Assembly (NCBI GenBank): GCA_038254545.1
Contig: JBBSGB010000008.1
Span: forward strand, 1-64,000
Length of the DNA stretch: 64,000 nt
DNA from: CAHJXF01 sp038254545
GTDB taxonomy: Bacteria; Pseudomonadota; Gammaproteobacteria; Burkholderiales; Burkholderiaceae_D
Reading direction: 5' to 3'
A model generated the notes under the pieces. That model was given only the letters and a program-made list of their open reading frames with translations, did no database searches and was not told the DNA's origin. Shown piece after piece: positions 26,676 through 34,484 of the stretch (positions within the stretch are counted from its first letter, which is position 1; each line of letters opens with the position of its first letter). Both the position numbers and the translations under genes were made by a program.

Positions 26676-27650
26676 ATGCGTTACTGGTGGGTCAACCAGA
26701 ACCAAACGTATCGCCATGAGATCGCGGGAGGCTATCTATGGTCGCCCAAGGTTAATAGGAACGGCGCGCGTAACCCCTTCTATGACTTCATGCGAGAAGT
26801 CGCGCCTGGCGATGCAGTCTTCTCGTACTTCGACGGGTATGTTTCTGCAATAGGATTTGCACAGTCTTATGCCTACGAATCGCCTAAGCCCCTCGAGTTC
26901 GGCTCGACGGGTGCCCATTGGGACAAGATTGGGTGGCGCGTCGATGTAGCGTTCACGCGCTTGCCGATTCGGCTTAGACCCGCCGACGTAATGGACGTTC
27001 TAGCTCCACTATTGCCGGGCCGGTATGCGCCGCTGCGCTCAAATGGCGGAGGCCTTCAAAATGTGTATTTGGCGCTGCTCCCAGACGACTTTGCACGGTC
27101 GCTGGTCGACCTCATCGGCCCAACAGCGCAGGCGATCATGGATGGCCGTGTGCTCGATAGTGCAACCCTTACTTCGCCCGCAGTCGGACTTGATGAATGG
27201 GAGGATCATCAACAGCAAGTTCTGCAGACCGATTCAACGATTATCGACACCGAAAAAGCTGCCATTGTTCAGGCACGTCGCGGCCAGGGCCTATTCAAAT
27301 CGCGGGTGTTGGCGCTTGAGAAGCGTTGTCGCATCACGGGCGTCGCGCGCTTGGAGCATCTTCGCGCCAGCCACTGTAAGCCTTGGCGTGACGCAACGAA
27401 CGAAGAACGACTTGACGGTGAGAATGGGTTATTGCTGACCCCAACTATCGATCACCTATTCGATCGAGGATTTATCGGTTTCGAGCGGAATGGCGACTTA
27501 CTAATATCACCCGTTGCACATCAAGCTTCGCTTGAACGCATGGGCATCGAAGTAACTAAGAGGGTGAATGTTGGAACTTTTTCCGAAGGCCAGAAGGCTT
27601 ATCTGGATTTTCACCGAGAAAGTGTCCTTCTAAAGTCGAAATTCATTTGA
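26676..27650 (+). CDS. EVE-domain plus HNH endonuclease
   Basis: 324-aa protein. It opens with MRYWWVNQNQTY and GYLWSPK, typical of EVE domains that bind modified cytosines, and then FYDFMREVAPGDAVFSYFDG. The C-terminal HNH core has RASHCKPWRDAT (His233), GENGLLLTPTID (Asn250) and HLFDRGF (His260). It directly follows the other HNH gene and should share its message. The pair likely recognises modified DNA, but target base and cleavage are untested. The base composition is lower in GC than the genome. Confidence 0.85.
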   Translation: MRYWWVNQNQTYRHEIAGGYLWSPKVNRNGARNPFYDFMREVAPGDAVFSYFDGYVSAIGFAQSYAYESPKPLEFGSTGAHWDKIGWRVDVAFTRLPIRLRPADVMDVLAPLLPGRYAPLRSNGGGLQNVYLALLPDDFARSLVDLIGPTAQAIMDGRVLDSATLTSPAVGLDEWEDHQQQVLQTDSTIIDTEKAAIVQARRGQGLFKSRVLALEKRCRITGVARLEHLRASHCKPWRDATNEERLDGENGLLLTPTIDHLFDRGFIGFERNGDLLISPVAHQASLERMGIEVTKRVNVGTFSEGQKAYLDFHRESVLLKSKFI

Positions 27651-27727
27651 ATATCCATAATCTTCAGGACTTTCCGGGCGTGCTTCATAAGCGCGAGCCG
27701 GCCTCCAATCGGGTACTCCTGTGAGAG

Positions 27728-27913
27728 TTACTTATAGCCCTCCCGCCTCAATTCCTCAGCCGTGACGTGCACCATTTTTCCGTTGCGCCTCACGACGATG
27801 TAGGTGCCCGTGCGCACCGCCTGCTCGCGCGCCATTCGCGCCGCGCGGTGCATTGCGGTCAGCGAATTGATGAGGTCCGGATTCTTGGCAAGAGCCAGTT
27901 GATCACCCTTCAT
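27728..27913 (-). CDS. small protein partnered with a zeta-toxin-like gene, candidate antitoxin
   Basis: 61-aa ORF with GGAGGA just ahead of its ATG. The sequence is an amphipathic helix (LTAMHRAARMAREQAVRTG) followed by a short beta segment (TYIVVRRNGKMVHVTAEEL). It lies 55 bases downstream of the zeta-like kinase on the same strand. Small ORFs of this kind commonly accompany chromosomal zeta-like genes. The antitoxin role is an inference from position. Confidence 0.6.
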   Translation of the reverse strand: MKGDQLALAKNPDLINSLTAMHRAARMAREQAVRTGTYIVVRRNGKMVHVTAEELRREGYK

Positions 27914-27968
27914 TTCGTCCTCCCCATTCGACGGCAACGGGCTCGTTGCCGGAATTATCGTAAAGAAT

Positions 27969-28430
27969 CTAGTCGTCGACCGCATCGCGGTAATGGGTCT
28001 CGAAGTTTTTCCGACCCGTCACGAATCGTCGTCGAATGACAGCCTCGGGAATATCGTGGCCTCCATGAAGGACCCGCGCCGCCACGCGATCGACCGCCCA
28101 GTCGGCATTGGGTAACGCGAGAAAGAAGAGACTCACGCGATAACCCTCCAATCGCCACTTCACGATGCGCCGCAGGTAGCCTCTCCCGGACAAGGTCGTT
28201 TCGAACGCAAAACTTTCGCCGCGCGCAGTCGCACCGTCGATTTCTTCCAGCATCAAGCGGCCCGCCCTCATAGCTGCGGCATCTGGCGTGAAGGGCGAGA
28301 GACCCGCAGCGATGAGATCCGCATTGATGAAGCGCGGGCAGTCCGCCTCTTGCGGAAGAAAAGCTCTCGCGAAGGTTGTCTTTCCGGCGCCATTCGGCCC
28401 GGCAATAACAAGAATCTTGCGTGAAGTCAT
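27969..28430 (-). CDS. zeta-toxin family P-loop kinase
   Basis: 153-aa protein with Walker A GPNGAGKTTFA at residues 10-20, FINADLIAAGLSPF and an AFETTLSG segment, all typical of zeta toxins that phosphorylate UDP-GlcNAc and poison wall synthesis. It is shorter than plasmid zeta proteins (about 190-290 aa), as is usual for the chromosomal subgroup. I start at the ATG giving MTSRKILVIAG. An ATG at 28478 would add 16 residues. No epsilon antitoxin is present, only the small downstream ORF. Confidence 0.8.
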   Translation of the reverse strand: MTSRKILVIAGPNGAGKTTFARAFLPQEADCPRFINADLIAAGLSPFTPDAAAMRAGRLMLEEIDGATARGESFAFETTLSGRGYLRRIVKWRLEGYRVSLFFLALPNADWAVDRVAARVLHGGHDIPEAVIRRRFVTGRKNFETHYRDAVDD

Positions 28431-28548
28431 TGATTTGGTTGCTCGCTGAGCAGACCTTCGCGTTGCAACGAGCGGCATAGAGTGCGCACGATCTTACGAT
28501 GGATTTCGTTGATGGAGAGCTGCAAATCCGCGAAGGCGTCCGCGCCGG

Positions 28549-28570
28549 TGTAGCACATCAGTGCTACAAT
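28549..28570 (+). promoter_or_regulatory. palindromic operator overlapping an extended -10 of the ParDE-type pair
   Basis: TGTAGCAC (28549-28556) and GTGCTACA (28561-28568) are perfect inverted arms around ATCA. The right arm carries TGC-TACAAT (hexamer 28565-28570), an extended -10 promoter. The antitoxin ATG is 28 bases further on. Ribbon-helix-helix antitoxins normally autorepress from such sites. Confidence 0.65.
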
Positions 28571-28597
28571 TTCCGATCAGTTCAAACGGAGCCTCTC

Positions 28598-28882
28598 ATG
28601 TCCACGACAACGATCCGAATCGACGACGATCTGAAAGCACGTGTGGCGGCGGCCGCCGCGCGGGTCGGCAAGACGTCCCACGGTTTCATTCTCGACGCCA
28701 TATCGCAGACCGTCGAGATGGCCGAGTTGAACGAGGATTTTCATCGGACGGCGGACAAGCGCTGGGCGAAAATCCTTGCCACCGGAAAGACGGTGTCTTG
28801 GGATGAAATGAGGAAGTACCTTGCGGCGCGCGCGCGCGGTACTCGTCCTCGCAAGCCGCAAGCACGAAAACTGGTGCGCTGA
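28598..28882 (+). CDS. ribbon-helix-helix antitoxin (CopG/ParD-like)
   Basis: 94-aa protein with an N-terminal RHH fold (TTTIRIDDDLKARVAAAAAR, then KTSHGFILDAISQTV) and a C-terminal tail (EDFHRTADKRWAKI, KTVSWDEMRKYL) that would wrap the toxin. GGAG lies 6 bases before the ATG. The toxin gene starts 30 bases downstream. The upstream palindrome is its likely operator. Confidence 0.88.
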   Translation: MSTTTIRIDDDLKARVAAAAARVGKTSHGFILDAISQTVEMAELNEDFHRTADKRWAKILATGKTVSWDEMRKYLAARARGTRPRKPQARKLVR

Positions 28883-28912
28883 AACGCCGCCACTTCGGCG
28901 CGGTGACACGTC

Positions 28913-29212
28913 ATGGCCCGCATTGAGTTGGCGCCCGAGGTCTTCGAGGACTTCGATCGGATCTTCGAACACATCGCGCAGTTCGATGTCGGCTCAGCGG
29001 CTGCCCGCATCGACGAGATCATTGAAGCGGTGCAAATTCTTGCGACCAGCCCACTGATCGGACGGCCCGTGAAAGACAGCAAGCGCGAGCTGGTGATCGG
29101 CCGAGGATCACGCGGCTACGTGGCGTTGTTTCGATATATTCCCGAGAGGGATACGGTATTCTTGCTGGCGGTGCGAAGCCAACGCGGATCGGGTTACAGA
29201 CACGACGCTTGA
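28913..29212 (+). CDS. RelE/ParE-family toxin
   Basis: 99-aa RelE/ParE-fold protein. Features are ARIELAPEVFEDFDRIFEHI, ILATSPLIGRPV and a core beta segment GYVALFRYIPERDTVFLLAVR. ParE members inhibit DNA gyrase and RelE members cleave mRNA. The partner antitoxin and the LIGRPV loop favour the ParE side. It is the second gene of the two-gene module. Confidence 0.88.
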   Translation: MARIELAPEVFEDFDRIFEHIAQFDVGSAAARIDEIIEAVQILATSPLIGRPVKDSKRELVIGRGSRGYVALFRYIPERDTVFLLAVRSQRGSGYRHDA

Positions 29213-29383
29213 GCCGTTCGTCGCTCGGATCGGGACGATCATCCGTACTCCCGCTTGATCGCGTTCCCGCACGCCAGCTTTTACCCGTCTGTTCGCTGCA
29301 TCAACCCCACCGAAGTCAGCGACACTGCATTCGACAGCCCGCGCTTGCGCCGCACCCCCATCAAGAACCCGCCGCACCTGTCG

Positions 29384-31351
29384 ATGAAGACGACAACATC
29401 GTCGAACTCCCTTGCCTCTGCGGTCATGAACATACTCACTCGCCTCCTCGCACCCCTGCGCGCACATCTGCGCATCGTCGCGATCGTCTCGGTCGTGCTC
29501 CTCGGCGCCTCCGGCTGGTTCGCCTTGTCCGATCGCGCCACGATCGATGCGAACGCTCGCAAGAGCGCCGACCAGCTCGCCTTCGAAGCCGCCCCCGATG
29601 CCTGGCTGTCGCATCCGGCCAATGCCTCGGCCTTCCGCACCGCGCTCGATGAAGACCGCGTCGCGTCGGTCGCCATCGCCGATTCGTCGCCGGGCGTCGT
29701 GCTGTACACGCTGAAGAACGGCGCGCAGGAAAGCACGATCGTCCCCGGCTGCTCGCGCATCTCTTGCGCGGGAACGATCCTCGAAAAACTGAGCGACCGC
29801 AGTGCCGCCGCGGGCTTCGCGCTGGTCCACGTCGATGTCGATCCGCGTCCGGCGGCGCGCCGGCTCTTCGAAGCCATCGCCTCGGTGGGCTCGACCGTGC
29901 TGTTGATGATGGTTCTGCTCGGCGGCCTGTTCGTCTTCATGAAGCTGCAGATGCGCATGGGCGGCAGCATCGCGGCGAAGCTCGCGAAGACGCCGGACAC
30001 GACCTTCGGCGACGTCGTCGGCAACGCGGAAGCCAAGCGTGCGCTCCATCGCGTCAAGGCCTTCATGCGCGATCCATCGGCCTACGCGAAGCTGGGCGCG
30101 CGTGCGCCGCGCGGCGTGCTGCTGGTCGGGCCGCCGGGCGTGGGCAAGACGCTGATCGCCAGGGCGCTGGCCGGCGAGAGCGGCGCCAACTTCATCGCGG
30201 TGGACGGCTCCTATTTCACGGCGATGTTCTACGGGCAGGGCGTCAACAAGGTTCGGGAGCTGTTCGCACATGCGAGGAAGCACGCGCCGTGCGTGCTCTT
30301 CATCGACGAGATCGACGGGATCGGCAAGCGCAGCACGGGCGAGATGCGCAGCGCGGAGGCCGAGGGCAATCGCATCATCAATCGCGTGCTCACCGAGATG
30401 GACGGCTTCTCGGCGCTCGACAACGTCACCGTCGTGGCCGCGACCAATCACGAGTCGAACGTCGACGAGGCCATGCGCCGTCCCGGCCGCTTCGACATGC
30501 TGGTGCAGCTCGGCATGCCGACCTTGCCCGAACGCGCCGCGCTCTTCGCGCTCTACATCGATCGCGTCACTCACGATGGATCGGCCGACACGATGTCTCT
30601 CGCGCGGATGACGCAGGGCCTGTCACCGGCCGACATCGCCAACATCGTCAACAAGGCCACGTCGTGTGCGGCCGAGGCGGGCGATGCACAACTCACGGCC
30701 GCGCATCTGATGCGTGCCATCGAGACGCATCAGATGGGCGGGGAGATCTCGTCGATCAAGGATCTGCTGACCGAAGCGACGCGCAAGCGTCTCGCGATCC
30801 ACGAGGCGGGCCATGCGCTGGTCGGACACTGGCTCGAGACTGGCTTGGTCGAGCGCATCACGATCGAACCGCGCGGGCAGGCGCTCGGCGTGACCTACAT
30901 CACGCGCGAGACCGAGGACCCGATCTACCGGCAAGGAGAGATCGCGAGCCGCATCGCGATGCTGCTCGGCGGCCGCGAGGCGGAACTGCTGGTGTTCGGC
31001 AATGTGTCGACAGGCGCATCCGACGACCTCAAGCGCGCGTCGGAGCTGGCGATCGACATGGTCGGCTCGCTAGGCTTCTCGAAACGCTTCGGATTGTTGA
31101 GCGTCGCCGGGGTGCCGAAGGAGTTGCTCGGTCCCGACGTGCAGGCGGCCGTCCTCGATGAAGCGCGGGCGCTGCTCGAAACGGCGCAGGCGACTTGCGT
31201 GCGCTTGCTGACGACGCAGCGCGCGCGGCTCGAAGCGTTGGCGGAGCGCTTGCTCGACGTGGAGTGCCTCGCGGGCGAGGAACTGGTGGCCCTTCTGGGA
31301 GCGCGGCGTTCGCTGGAGGTTGTCGAGGAGCCGGAGGCTTTGGCTGCGTAG
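29384..31351 (+). CDS. FtsH-like membrane AAA metalloprotease (paralogue)
   Basis: About 655 aa. TM1 (LRIVAIVSVVLLGASGWFA), a periplasmic loop, TM2 (STVLLMMVLLGGLFVFM), an AAA domain with Walker A GPPGVGKT (249-256), Walker B VLFIDEIDG and the arginine finger region RRPGRFD, then the zinc site HEAGH (473-477) with GASDDL supplying the third ligand. The pore loop is FYGQG where FtsH normally has FVGVG. It is more divergent than a housekeeping FtsH, so it is likely a second copy. The start is uncertain: ATG 29384 has no clear ribosome site, and ATG 29426 is an alternative. Confidence 0.88.
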   Translation: MKTTTSSNSLASAVMNILTRLLAPLRAHLRIVAIVSVVLLGASGWFALSDRATIDANARKSADQLAFEAAPDAWLSHPANASAFRTALDEDRVASVAIADSSPGVVLYTLKNGAQESTIVPGCSRISCAGTILEKLSDRSAAAGFALVHVDVDPRPAARRLFEAIASVGSTVLLMMVLLGGLFVFMKLQMRMGGSIAAKLAKTPDTTFGDVVGNAEAKRALHRVKAFMRDPSAYAKLGARAPRGVLLVGPPGVGKTLIARALAGESGANFIAVDGSYFTAMFYGQGVNKVRELFAHARKHAPCVLFIDEIDGIGKRSTGEMRSAEAEGNRIINRVLTEMDGFSALDNVTVVAATNHESNVDEAMRRPGRFDMLVQLGMPTLPERAALFALYIDRVTHDGSADTMSLARMTQGLSPADIANIVNKATSCAAEAGDAQLTAAHLMRAIETHQMGGEISSIKDLLTEATRKRLAIHEAGHALVGHWLETGLVERITIEPRGQALGVTYITRETEDPIYRQGEIASRIAMLLGGREAELLVFGNVSTGASDDLKRASELAIDMVGSLGFSKRFGLLSVAGVPKELLGPDVQAAVLDEARALLETAQATCVRLLTTQRARLEALAERLLDVECLAGEELVALLGARRSLEVVEEPEALAA

Positions 31352-31385
31352 TACCGAGAACGCGCGATCGAAGGCGAGATACAGG

Positions 31386-31976
31386 CTAAGACCGCGTTAA
31401 CCCTTCCACAGAAAGATCGAGCCGGATCTCGAGCACAGTCACCGTGGCATCACCCGCGTCACGGCTCAAACGAAACCCAAGCTTGCGTGCGAGCGCAAGC
31501 ATCGCGTAATTGGTCGACAGCGTGATGCCGCTGAATACCTCAATACCCGCGTCCGCAGCGGCTCGCATCAATTCGCGCAGCAGCGTTCGCCCGATGCCCT
31601 GGTGTTGCCACTGGTCCCCGATGACGATGGCGAAGTCGCAGACGCGCGGGTCGGTGTCGTTGCGAACGCACCGCGCGTCGCCGAGTTCCTGCTCGATACC
31701 GTCGACGTTTGCGACGGCAATCAGGGCGATCTCCCGCGCTCGATCTATATCGGTCCAGCGTTCCAGTTCGCCGGGCAGAAGATTGCGGCCTGACATCAGC
31801 CGTTGATACGAGCTCTCACGCGATAGGCCGTTGACGAACCCGCGTTCGAGTTCGAGGTCGGCCGCATCGATGGAACGGATGCGCACCGGGGTCCCGTCAC
31901 GTAACCAGGCACCCGTCGGCTCGGGCGATAGCGAGGCGCCGGCGGTGGCGGGTGCGATCGAAGAAAACGCTTGCAT
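31386..31976 (-). CDS. GNAT family N-acetyltransferase
   Basis: 196-aa acetyltransferase. The acetyl-CoA pyrophosphate loop is IGDQWQHQGIGRTLL, followed by ELMRAAADAGI and LARKLGFRLSRD. The N-terminus (DGTPVRIRSIDAADLELERGF) resembles the GNAT domain found in protein-lysine acetyltransferases, but here it stands alone. GGGAGAA lies 8-9 bases before the ATG. It follows a DUF2917 gene on the same strand by 22 bases. Confidence 0.88.
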   Translation of the reverse strand: MQAFSSIAPATAGASLSPEPTGAWLRDGTPVRIRSIDAADLELERGFVNGLSRESSYQRLMSGRNLLPGELERWTDIDRAREIALIAVANVDGIEQELGDARCVRNDTDPRVCDFAIVIGDQWQHQGIGRTLLRELMRAAADAGIEVFSGITLSTNYAMLALARKLGFRLSRDAGDATVTVLEIRLDLSVEGLTRS

Positions 31977-31998
31977 GATCGTTCTTCTCCCGGTCCGC

Positions 31999-32337
31999 TC
32001 AGTGCGACAACTCCGAGCGACGATCCCAGCCAAGCGCTGCGGCCCTTGAGGTGTACGCGCGGCCGGCCCGATGCCCAACGACGGTATCGGCCAGCCGGGG
32101 GTGTGAAGGGGGCAGCAGTTCGACCGACGAGTCGTCCATTGCCGACACGATGGCCTGGCCGTCGCGGTCGAAGGTAAAGCTCTCGCCGGACATCAACACG
32201 ATGTCGCGCCTGTCGTTGTCCTGCGTGATCCACAGGGCGCCGCGATGGCAGTTGATCAGCGATCCCTTGGCGTCGGTCACGGACAGTGTCTGGTTCTTGA
32301 CGAGGCATACCGGGGTGGTGTTTAGGCGAATGTTCAT
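31999..32337 (-). CDS. DUF2917 family protein
   Basis: 112-aa protein of a family of unknown function common in Burkholderiales. The core LSVTDAKGSLINCHRGALWITQDND and DIVLMSGESFTFDRDGQAIV fits the family, a cupin-like beta fold. It is divergent from a GcvA-like LysR gene, a pairing often seen, which suggests it is that regulator's target. It is likely co-transcribed with the downstream GNAT gene. Confidence 0.85.
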   Translation of the reverse strand: MNIRLNTTPVCLVKNQTLSVTDAKGSLINCHRGALWITQDNDRRDIVLMSGESFTFDRDGQAIVSAMDDSSVELLPPSHPRLADTVVGHRAGRAYTSRAAALGWDRRSELSH

Positions 32338-32389
32338 GGCTCACTCCATGCATGATTGGGAGCATCCCACAATGAGCGCAGTGGTCGAT

Positions 32390-32442
32390 TCCACAAACGC
32401 TGCGATAGCCATAATCGATGCACATGGGCGTCTCCACAAACG
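32390..32442. promoter_or_regulatory. two direct repeats in the DUF2917-lysR intergenic region
   Basis: TCCACAAACG occurs at 32390-32399 and again at 32433-32442, 43 bases apart (about four helical turns). The first copy is also part of GTGG-N6-CCAC. These are candidate binding sites for the adjacent LysR regulator. Confidence 0.45.
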
Positions 32443-32480
32443 TTCAATGCGAATATCTCGCATGTTCTGAAGGAATACGA

Positions 32481-33394
32481 ATGAGCCGTTTGCTGCCCTC
32501 GCTCGACCTGTTGCGCGGTTTCGAGGCCGCGGCACGCCACCTCAGCTTCACGAAGGCGGCGGCGGAGCTGTTCCTCACGCAATCGGCGGTCAGCCGGCAG
32601 GTACAGACGCTCGAAGAACAGCTGGGCACGGCGCTGTTCGAGCGTCGTCACCGCGAGATCCGCCTCACCGAGGCCGGACAGAAGCTGTTTCGCGTCTCCG
32701 GGGAGGCGATGCGCATGCTGACCGATACGGCAGCCGAGATCCGTGCCGGCACGAGTGCCGCCCTGACGGTGTCGTGCACGATGGGCTTCGCGTCGCTGTG
32801 GCTGGTGCCGCGACTGATGGGCTTTCGCACCGAGTCTCCAAACATCGACATCCGTATTGCAGCCAACAATCGCATCGTCGACATCGATCGCGAGCGCATC
32901 GAGCTGGCGGTGCGCTATTGCCCGGCGGACCTGGCGCCCGCCGGGGCGCAACGGCTGTTCGGCGAGGAAGTGTTCCCTGTCTGCGCACCCGATTTGAAGG
33001 GCATACACGGCCAGCCTCTACGCGTGCCGGAAGACCTGAGCGACCACGTGCTGCTGGAACAGGAGCATGCGGACACGGTCCGCCCGTCCGGCTCGTGGAC
33101 CATGTGGCTCGAGGCCATGGGGCTGCATCGGTTCAAGAGCGCCGGCACGCTGCGCTTCAGCCACTACGATCACTTGATCCAGGCCGCGATCGAGGGTCAA
33201 GGGGTCGCGCTCGGAATCAGTCCGCTGGTGCGTCGGCACCTCGAGCAGCATCGATTGGTCGCTCCCTTCGAGCATCGCATCGCGTCGCCACGGGCCTACC
33301 ATCTCGTCACGGCCAAATATGCGGCGGGTCGCGCGACGTGGCCGCTTTCAGCGATTGGCTGCTGCGCAATGCATCGCAGGAGAGCGAAGCCTAG
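32481..33394 (+). CDS. LysR-family regulator (GcvA-like), probable 3' frameshift
   Basis: LysR protein with N-terminal HTH (LLRGFEAAARHLSFTKAAAE, SAVSRQVQTLEEQLG) and a GcvA-type effector domain. AGGA lies 6 bases before the ATG. The read frame runs on to 33593 with a nonsensical Arg/Ser-rich tail that overlaps the next gene. The expected C-terminus, RDVAAFSDWLLRNASQESEA, is encoded in another frame and stops at 33394. One added G in the GGG at 33326-33328 would join the two. I therefore give the family-like end. The cause is either a sequencing error or a genuine frameshift. Confidence 0.85.
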
Positions 33395-33469
33395 GAATCA
33401 ATCCACCCGACCGCCTTCGCGCACAACGATCCTCGGGCAGGGGATGCTACGTGCAAGACGTGTTGGCGC

Positions 33470-33838
33470 TCAGGGTGCTGCGGCCATCGCTTTGACGAAC
33501 GTCTTCAGCCGCTTCCTGCCGTCCGCATTCGTTCCTCGCCACGCCTTCAACGCCAGCGCGAGAAACTGCTGCTCCCCTGCGGTCAGCCCTTGACTCGCCC
33601 GTTCCTCATCGAGCCACCCCACCGCCTGCCTGCAAGCTGCCTCGATCTGCCGCGCCAGCTTGTCGCCGATCGGGCGGCTGCTCTTGATCTGGCTCCACAT
33701 GCTGGGGCTCACCTGCAACCGCTGCGCAAAGCTTTGCTCGAGCCCTTTCGGCGCAATGCCGGCGCGCATCTGCTCCTCGGCGAATTGCTGGAACAGGGTG
33801 ATGACGTTCTGGCGGCGATTGACGGTGGTGTTGGGCAC
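33470..33838 (-). CDS. helix-turn-helix protein, XRE-like
   Basis: About 122 aa from a GTG start giving VPNTTVNRRQNVITLFQQF. The middle (GLEQSFAQRLQVSPSMWSQI, then SSRPIGDKLARQIEAACRQ) is a lambda-repressor-like HTH. The C-terminal helix (AGEQQFLALALKAWRG) may dimerise. The start is uncertain, since the frame stays open upstream to an ATG at 33937. It is divergent from a promoter-operator and a short transcription unit that it may control. Confidence 0.7.
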   Translation of the reverse strand: MPNTTVNRRQNVITLFQQFAEEQMRAGIAPKGLEQSFAQRLQVSPSMWSQIKSSRPIGDKLARQIEAACRQAVGWLDEERASQGLTAGEQQFLALALKAWRGTNADGRKRLKTFVKAMAAAP

Positions 33839-33889
33839 GGTGCGTTGCGGGTTCGAGACGGTGATTGCGAAAAATATTGTCGCACCCTC

Positions 33890-33918
33890 TTGACGCCAAT
33901 GTGAAGACTCTTTACAAT
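33890..33918 (+). promoter_or_regulatory. strong sigma-70 promoter
   Basis: TTGACG (33890-33895) and TACAAT (33913-33918) are separated by exactly 17 bases. Transcription would start near 33925 and run to the terminator at 34199-34231, giving an RNA of about 300 bases. The stretch is locally AT-rich. Confidence 0.7.
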
Positions 33919-33929
33919 TCGCACTCTCG

Positions 33930-33949
33930 TTGCGCATTCGAATGTGCAA
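33930..33949. promoter_or_regulatory. 20-bp near-perfect palindrome just after a promoter
   Basis: TTGCGCATTCGAATGTGCAA has one mismatched pair in ten. It begins about 5 bases after the predicted transcription start, a repressor position. The divergent HTH gene next door is the obvious candidate regulator. Confidence 0.55.
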
Positions 33950-33997
33950 CACCGATTTCAGAGATTCCATCCGACCCATTCATCGACCGAACTCGCC

Positions 33998-34171
33998 GTG
34001 AACCGTCTTCGCCACCTCAACCATCGCTCGCTGCCCGCGCAGGGCTGGCTCGCGTTCGCGCGCGCCGCGTCGGTGGTGTTGATCGGTGGTGCTGGTTCGA
34101 TTGCGGTTTCGCGAACCGTCGCGAAGAGCGAGATGACGAATCAGATGGTTCCGGGAGAAGGTAGCGCGTAG
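33998..34171 (+). CDS. small membrane peptide or non-coding transcript
   Basis: A 57-aa ORF from a GTG, with one hydrophobic helix (FARAASVVLIGGAGSIAVS). It is bracketed by a strong promoter (33890-33918) and a strong terminator (34199-34231). There is no Shine-Dalgarno before the GTG, so the roughly 300-base RNA might act as an sRNA instead. I do not recognise the peptide. Confidence 0.4.
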   Translation: MNRLRHLNHRSLPAQGWLAFARAASVVLIGGAGSIAVSRTVAKSEMTNQMVPGEGSA

Positions 34172-34198
34172 CCGAACCTTCACGCTCGATTATTCGAG

Positions 34199-34231
34199 GC
34201 CCGGATCCCTGCAAAGGAATCCGGGCTTTTT
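34199..34231 (+). terminator. intrinsic terminator
   Basis: GCCCGGAT (34199-34206) pairs perfectly with ATCCGGGC (34219-34226), followed by TTTTT and a further T-rich run. It ends the short transcription unit at 33.9-34.2 kb. The stretch 34232-34484 that follows holds no gene I can support. Confidence 0.85.
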
Positions 34232-34484
34232 GTTTTGGCTTTTCGTTTGTGCGTGGCTTGGGTCGAGCGCGATCACACGTTCGTCTCATTGCGCATGTGT
34301 TTGGACACCACGGCCGGATGTAGCCCCGTCAGCGAGGGGCGGCCGGGATGTGCGCCGCCGGAGCAAGGGCGTCGTGCAGCGAGGGCGCTGGGCAATCTTT
34401 GCACTCGCGTTCGAGCACAACCGCAATGGGATGCGCAATCGCCCGCGTGTTGTTGGCGCTGGCAAACCAGGGAAGGGAGGTGAG

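Noticed and set aside
29255..29383. TTG start for the FtsH-like protein
   Set aside because: The added 43 residues are not hydrophobic or conserved-looking and have no ribosome site.
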